Assembly: GCA_030524225.1 (NCBI GenBank)
Contig: JAUNGV010000019.1
Span: forward strand, 1 to 45,724
Length of the DNA: 45,724 bases
Reading direction: 5' to 3'
DNA from: Eubacteriales bacterium
Lineage (GTDB): Bacteria > Bacillota > Clostridia > Lachnospirales > Lachnospiraceae
Below the pieces are notes generated by a model that worked only from the letters and a program-made list of their open reading frames with translations, was not told the DNA's origin and did no database searches. The stretch's first letter is position 1. Every line of letters starts with the position of its first letter. Shown one piece after another: positions 42,920 to 45,724 of this stretch. The position numbers and the translations under genes were made by a program.

Positions 42920-43765
42920 TTAATTAATAAGTTTCTTTAGCTGATTTTCTTTTCGCCAGTTTATAGGAGATATACCAAGTTCATTTTTAAAAGCTCGTGA
43001 AAAATTAAGTGAATTATCATATCCTACTAAAGTAGCTATTTCTTTTACGGGAAGGGAGGTATTCATTAAGTATTCACTGGCTTTCATCATTCTGTATTGT
43101 AAAATGTATTTCTGAGGATTTATCAAAACGGAATCCTTAAAAATTTTTCCGAAATAACTTGGATCCAAATTGCACCATGAGGCGATATCTGATACAGAAA
43201 TATTATTCTGATAATTACTTTCGATATAATTGATAGCTTCACGAACATAAAAATCATGCAAGCTTCCGCTGATGGCAGTTCTTTTATTAAGAGAACTGTT
43301 AATTAATATGTCGAAAATTAAATACAAATATCCAATTAAACGAATAGAGGAGTCTTGATGATGTTCCATTAAGCAGTTCATTTCCTCCATTAGTATTCGC
43401 CCTTGTTCTGGGGATTTAGGAATATAAATAGGTGACTTAGAAGAAAGTCCAGCATCCAGAAGAAAACTTTGGGCTTTTAAACCATCAAATTCAATCCAGA
43501 TATAATGCCAGGGGCTATTGGCACTGGCAGTGTAAATAGTAACTTGTTTTGGTGAAATTAAAAAGGCTTGTCCGGCTTTTAAAGAATATGTCATATCGTC
43601 GGTAGCAAAGGTTCCACTTCCTGAAATAATATAGTGGAGCAAGTAATGATTATGTACTGCTGGTCCACATGATAACATTGGAGCGCAATGCTCATATCCG
43701 AATTGATAAAGTCGCAGATCAGTATAATTTGTATCATTAAAGATATGTGTTACATTATTTGACAT
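42920..43765 (-). CDS. AraC-family transcriptional regulator with cupin-like sensor domain
   Basis: 281 residues starting at 43765, 8 nt behind AAAGGAG. The N-terminal 150 residues form an AraC-type beta-barrel that binds a sugar (HNHYLLHYIISGSGTF, KAGQAFLISPKQVTIYTA); the C-terminal 100 residues are a double helix-turn-helix (ISVSDIASWCNLDPSYFGKI and YDNSLNFSRAFKNELGISPINWR). It is a one-component regulator, unlike the two YesMN systems to the left. Codon use is AT-rich. It is divergent from the third binding protein, which it very likely controls along with itself. Confidence 0.93.
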   Translation of the reverse strand: MSNNVTHIFNDTNYTDLRLYQFGYEHCAPMLSCGPAVHNHYLLHYIISGSGTFATDDMTYSLKAGQAFLISPKQVTIYTASANSPWHYIWIEFDGLKAQSFLLDAGLSSKSPIYIPKSPEQGRILMEEMNCLMEHHQDSSIRLIGYLYLIFDILINSSLNKRTAISGSLHDFYVREAINYIESNYQNNISVSDIASWCNLDPSYFGKIFKDSVLINPQKYILQYRMMKASEYLMNTSLPVKEIATLVGYDNSLNFSRAFKNELGISPINWRKENQLKKLIN

Positions 43766-43792
43766 CCTCAATACTCCTTTTATTATGTTTGC

Positions 43793-43808
43793 TTTTGATA
43801 TATCAAAA
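43793..43808. promoter_or_regulatory. Palindromic operator candidate 1
   Basis: A perfect 16-base palindrome, TTTTGATA followed by TATCAAAA, lies in the leader of the AraC-family gene between its start and the divergent promoter. It is a candidate operator for negative autoregulation. Confidence 0.5.
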
Positions 43809-43817
43809 TCCTATATA

Positions 43818-43834
43818 GTCAACATATTGTTGAC
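43818..43834. promoter_or_regulatory. Palindromic operator candidate 2
   Basis: GTCAACA and TGTTGAC arms around TAT form a perfect inverted repeat whose right arm overlaps the -35 box (TTGACA) of the binding-protein promoter. A protein bound here would block that promoter. Confidence 0.55.
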
Positions 43835-43859
43835 ACAAACATGGAAAATGATATATATA
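43830..43859 (+). promoter_or_regulatory. Promoter of the third importer operon
   Basis: A consensus -35 TTGACA (43830-43835) precedes TATATA (43852-43857; spacing 16) or the overlapping TATATA at 43854 (spacing 18). The start codon of the binding protein is about 90 nt downstream. Confidence 0.6.
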
Positions 43860-43952
43860 AACGTGATTATATTATTGTATAAAATAATTAGAGATATTAC
43901 AATAAATTTATCAAAAATTTATAGAATTTAAATTAGGAAAAGGGGGAAAGTT

Positions 43953-45335
43953 ATGAATTTAAAGAAGATAGGTGCGATATTGTTAACACTATACGTTATG
44001 ACCACTTTTGTAGCAGGATGCGCGAACAGCACAAATAATGCTCAGGTAGAAGTAGATGGAGAAACAGTAACGGTAAGTGATTCAGAGGAACCAGAGAATT
44101 CTGTGAACGAAAATGAAGCGGTTATTTCTAAAGATATGGAGGGGCATGTAGTTATTTGGGATTGGAATGGGGAGGCCCAGAAACAATATATTGAAGCCTT
44201 TAATAAGATATATCCTAATATTGAAATTGAGGTGCAGGATGTCTCATGGGATGATTATATGACTAAACTGCAAACCAGTTATGTTTCAGGATTGGACCTT
44301 CCAGATATTATTTTAGGGGAAATTGCATGGCGGGGAACGTTAAATGAACTTGGAATATTAGAGAATTTGGAGCAAGAACCCTATAATCTTGATCGAAATC
44401 AAATGGTTGCGTCTTCGGTGCCGCTTACCAGTGATGTGAATGGGAATATAGTAGGTGTTGAGATGCAGGTAACGCCGGCCGGTTTTGCTTATAAAAGAGA
44501 TCTCGCTATTGAATATTTGGGAACAGATGATCCTGACGAGGTTGGAGAAATGATTAAAGATTGGGATACTTTCTTGGAAACAGGATTATCAGTATTGGAA
44601 AAAAGCAATGGAAAAGTGAAGATGATGGCTTCAATGGGAGATATGATTCTTACTACGTTGAGTCAAAATGTTGTGGACTATGTTGATGGTAATGCTGTTG
44701 ACATCACGTCTAAAATGCAAATGCCATTAGAAATTTCTTTTAAAATGTGGGATGCAGGAATTATTGGTAATGTAGAGATGTATTCGGCTGACTGGTATGC
44801 GGCGTATGCTTCTGATGAATACCTTTTTTATGAAGCGGCAGCCTGGTGCCCGCCATATGTAATATCAGTATATGCGGCGGAAGACGAAGGAAATTGGGCA
44901 ATTACGATGCCTCCGAACGGTTCGTTCAATTTAGGAGGAACAACGCTCGGAATTAATAAAGATAGTGAAAATAAATTGGCAGCATGGGCGTATTTACAGT
45001 ATATTTATTTTTCTGAAGAGGGTGGATCTATTATGTACGATTTGACGGGGAATTACACCTGTTATGCGCCTTATTATGAGAGTGACAATAGTTCCTTAAA
45101 TAAAGAAGGACCTTATGACTCCTTCTTTGGTGGACAAAGTTTAGTGGATTTTTATATTAATCAAGCGGCGCCTATGGCGAAGACAGCTGTTCAAACGAGA
45201 TATGATGCTGTTATCGACACTGTATTTCAGAAATTGACTCCTGTCTATATGTTGGAAAAAATGAATGCAGAAGAGGCATTAGAAAAATTTAAAGAAGAAG
45301 TGGAATTACAGGATAATTCTTTGCCAGTAAAATAA
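43953..45335 (+). CDS. Solute-binding lipoprotein of the third importer
   Basis: A 460-residue family 1 sugar-binding protein. The signal peptide ends in VAGC with C23 lipidated. The linker is Asn/Glu-rich, then the core begins HVVIWDWNGEAQKQYIEAFNKIYPNIEIEVQ, the classical MalE/UgpB-like opening (cited by its start at about residue 67). It is of ordinary CUT1 length, unlike the larger LplA-type proteins to the left. AAAAGGGGGAAAG precedes the ATG. AT-rich codon use matches the divergent AraC gene. A hairpin separates it from its permease. Confidence 0.93.
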   Translation: MNLKKIGAILLTLYVMTTFVAGCANSTNNAQVEVDGETVTVSDSEEPENSVNENEAVISKDMEGHVVIWDWNGEAQKQYIEAFNKIYPNIEIEVQDVSWDDYMTKLQTSYVSGLDLPDIILGEIAWRGTLNELGILENLEQEPYNLDRNQMVASSVPLTSDVNGNIVGVEMQVTPAGFAYKRDLAIEYLGTDDPDEVGEMIKDWDTFLETGLSVLEKSNGKVKMMASMGDMILTTLSQNVVDYVDGNAVDITSKMQMPLEISFKMWDAGIIGNVEMYSADWYAAYASDEYLFYEAAAWCPPYVISVYAAEDEGNWAITMPPNGSFNLGGTTLGINKDSENKLAAWAYLQYIYFSEEGGSIMYDLTGNYTCYAPYYESDNSSLNKEGPYDSFFGGQSLVDFYINQAAPMAKTAVQTRYDAVIDTVFQKLTPVYMLEKMNAEEALEKFKEEVELQDNSLPVK

Positions 45336-45400
45336 TGTGCTTCTGAGTTGAGATTTTATTTAGGATAGTATAGATAGGGTATGTTCTTTGCGAGACGGGA

Positions 45401-45434
45401 AGCACTACTTCTTTTTGTCAGAAGTAGTGCTTTT
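45401..45434 (+). terminator. Intra-operon attenuator between binding protein and permease genes
   Basis: AGCACTACTTCT and AGAAGTAGTGCT are perfect 12-base arms around 7 nt, followed by a short TTTTC. Such leaky terminators behind binding-protein genes commonly allow more binding protein than permease to be made. Confidence 0.75.
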
Positions 45435-45449
45435 CAACGAAAGGAATTC

Positions 45450-45724
45450 ATGAACATGAAAAAAATTAAAAGCAAAACAATGTGGGCCTATTTGTTTTCT
45501 TTACCATTTTTGGTGGCATATAGTATATTCATGGTCTTTCCTATGGGGTATTCTTTTTATCTTAGTCTTTTTGATTGGAATGGATTTACAAATAAAAGAT
45601 TTATAGGAATTGAAAATTATATCGAGTTATTTACCAATGATGTTTTGTTTTTAAAAGCAATTGTCAATACATTGATTATAACATTATTCTCATTGCCCGT
45701 TACATTATTAATAGGTCTTGTTAT
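45450..45724 (+). CDS. Sugar ABC transporter permease (MalF/UgpA type), cut by window end
   Basis: About 91 residues of the N-terminus are inside the window. After a short basic start (MNMKKIKSK) comes a first membrane helix at about 11-33, then LSLFDWNGFTNKRFIGIENY, the typical MalF/UgpA-type loop, and a second helix (TLIITLFSLPVTLLIGLV). AAAGGAA lies just before the ATG at 45450; a second ATG two codons on is possible. It continues beyond the right edge, where the partner permease is expected. Confidence 0.9.
   Translation, partial: MNMKKIKSKTMWAYLFSLPFLVAYSIFMVFPMGYSFYLSLFDWNGFTNKRFIGIENYIELFTNDVLFLKAIVNTLIITLFSLPVTLLIGLV

Overview
The window looks like a Clostridia chromosome, most likely a gut-type Lachnospiraceae. 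The reasons are the gene order rpmE - DUF1385 - prmC - prfA, the DUF815 and ppx/ppk genes, strong GGAGG ribosome-binding sites, and the large number of YesMN-type two-component systems paired with ATPase-less CUT1 sugar importers. The first 42.7 kb is moderately GC-rich; from about 42.9 kb to the right edge the DNA is clearly AT-rich, as if of different origin.

Layout. (1) 0.1-13.4 kb is a co-oriented housekeeping block: ribosomal protein L31, a DUF1385 membrane protein, the release-factor methyltransferase and its substrate RF1, a 141-bp tandem repeat leader, the bifunctional P-protein PheA, a DUF815 ATPase, Ppx/GppA, Ppk1, a small acidic protein and LeuRS, closed by a strong terminator. (2) 13.5-42.7 kb is a carbohydrate-utilisation island: an SGNH acetylesterase, a GH29 fucosidase, a lipoprotein plus YesN/YesM regulator operon on the minus strand, a divergent importer (two permeases and a binding protein), a Fic protein, a GH78 rhamnosidase, a large GH106-like hydrolase, toxin-antitoxin debris, a split EF-hand/PriA-like gene, a HipA-like kinase fused translationally to a second YesMN pair, a second importer and a NodB-type deacetylase. 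(3) 42.9-45.7 kb is an AT-rich AraC regulator divergent from a third binding protein and the start of its permease.

How it works together. None of the hydrolases shows a signal peptide, while every binding protein is a lipoprotein. The picture is therefore import first, digest inside: oligosaccharides carrying L-rhamnose, L-fucose and acetyl groups are captured, imported by permeases that borrow an ATPase coded elsewhere, then deacetylated and trimmed in the cytosol. Each importer lies beside its own AraC-type regulator.

The most unusual non-coding content is (a) a family of double-hairpin elements ending in a Shine-Dalgarno sequence, found just upstream of pheA, a permease gene, the GH78 gene and the GH106-like gene, with compensatory changes in the stems; (b) two group II intron 5' fragments, each lying immediately behind a terminator-like hairpin, one at each end of the island; and (c) a YafQ-type toxin-antitoxin remnant abutting the stop codon of the GH106-like gene.
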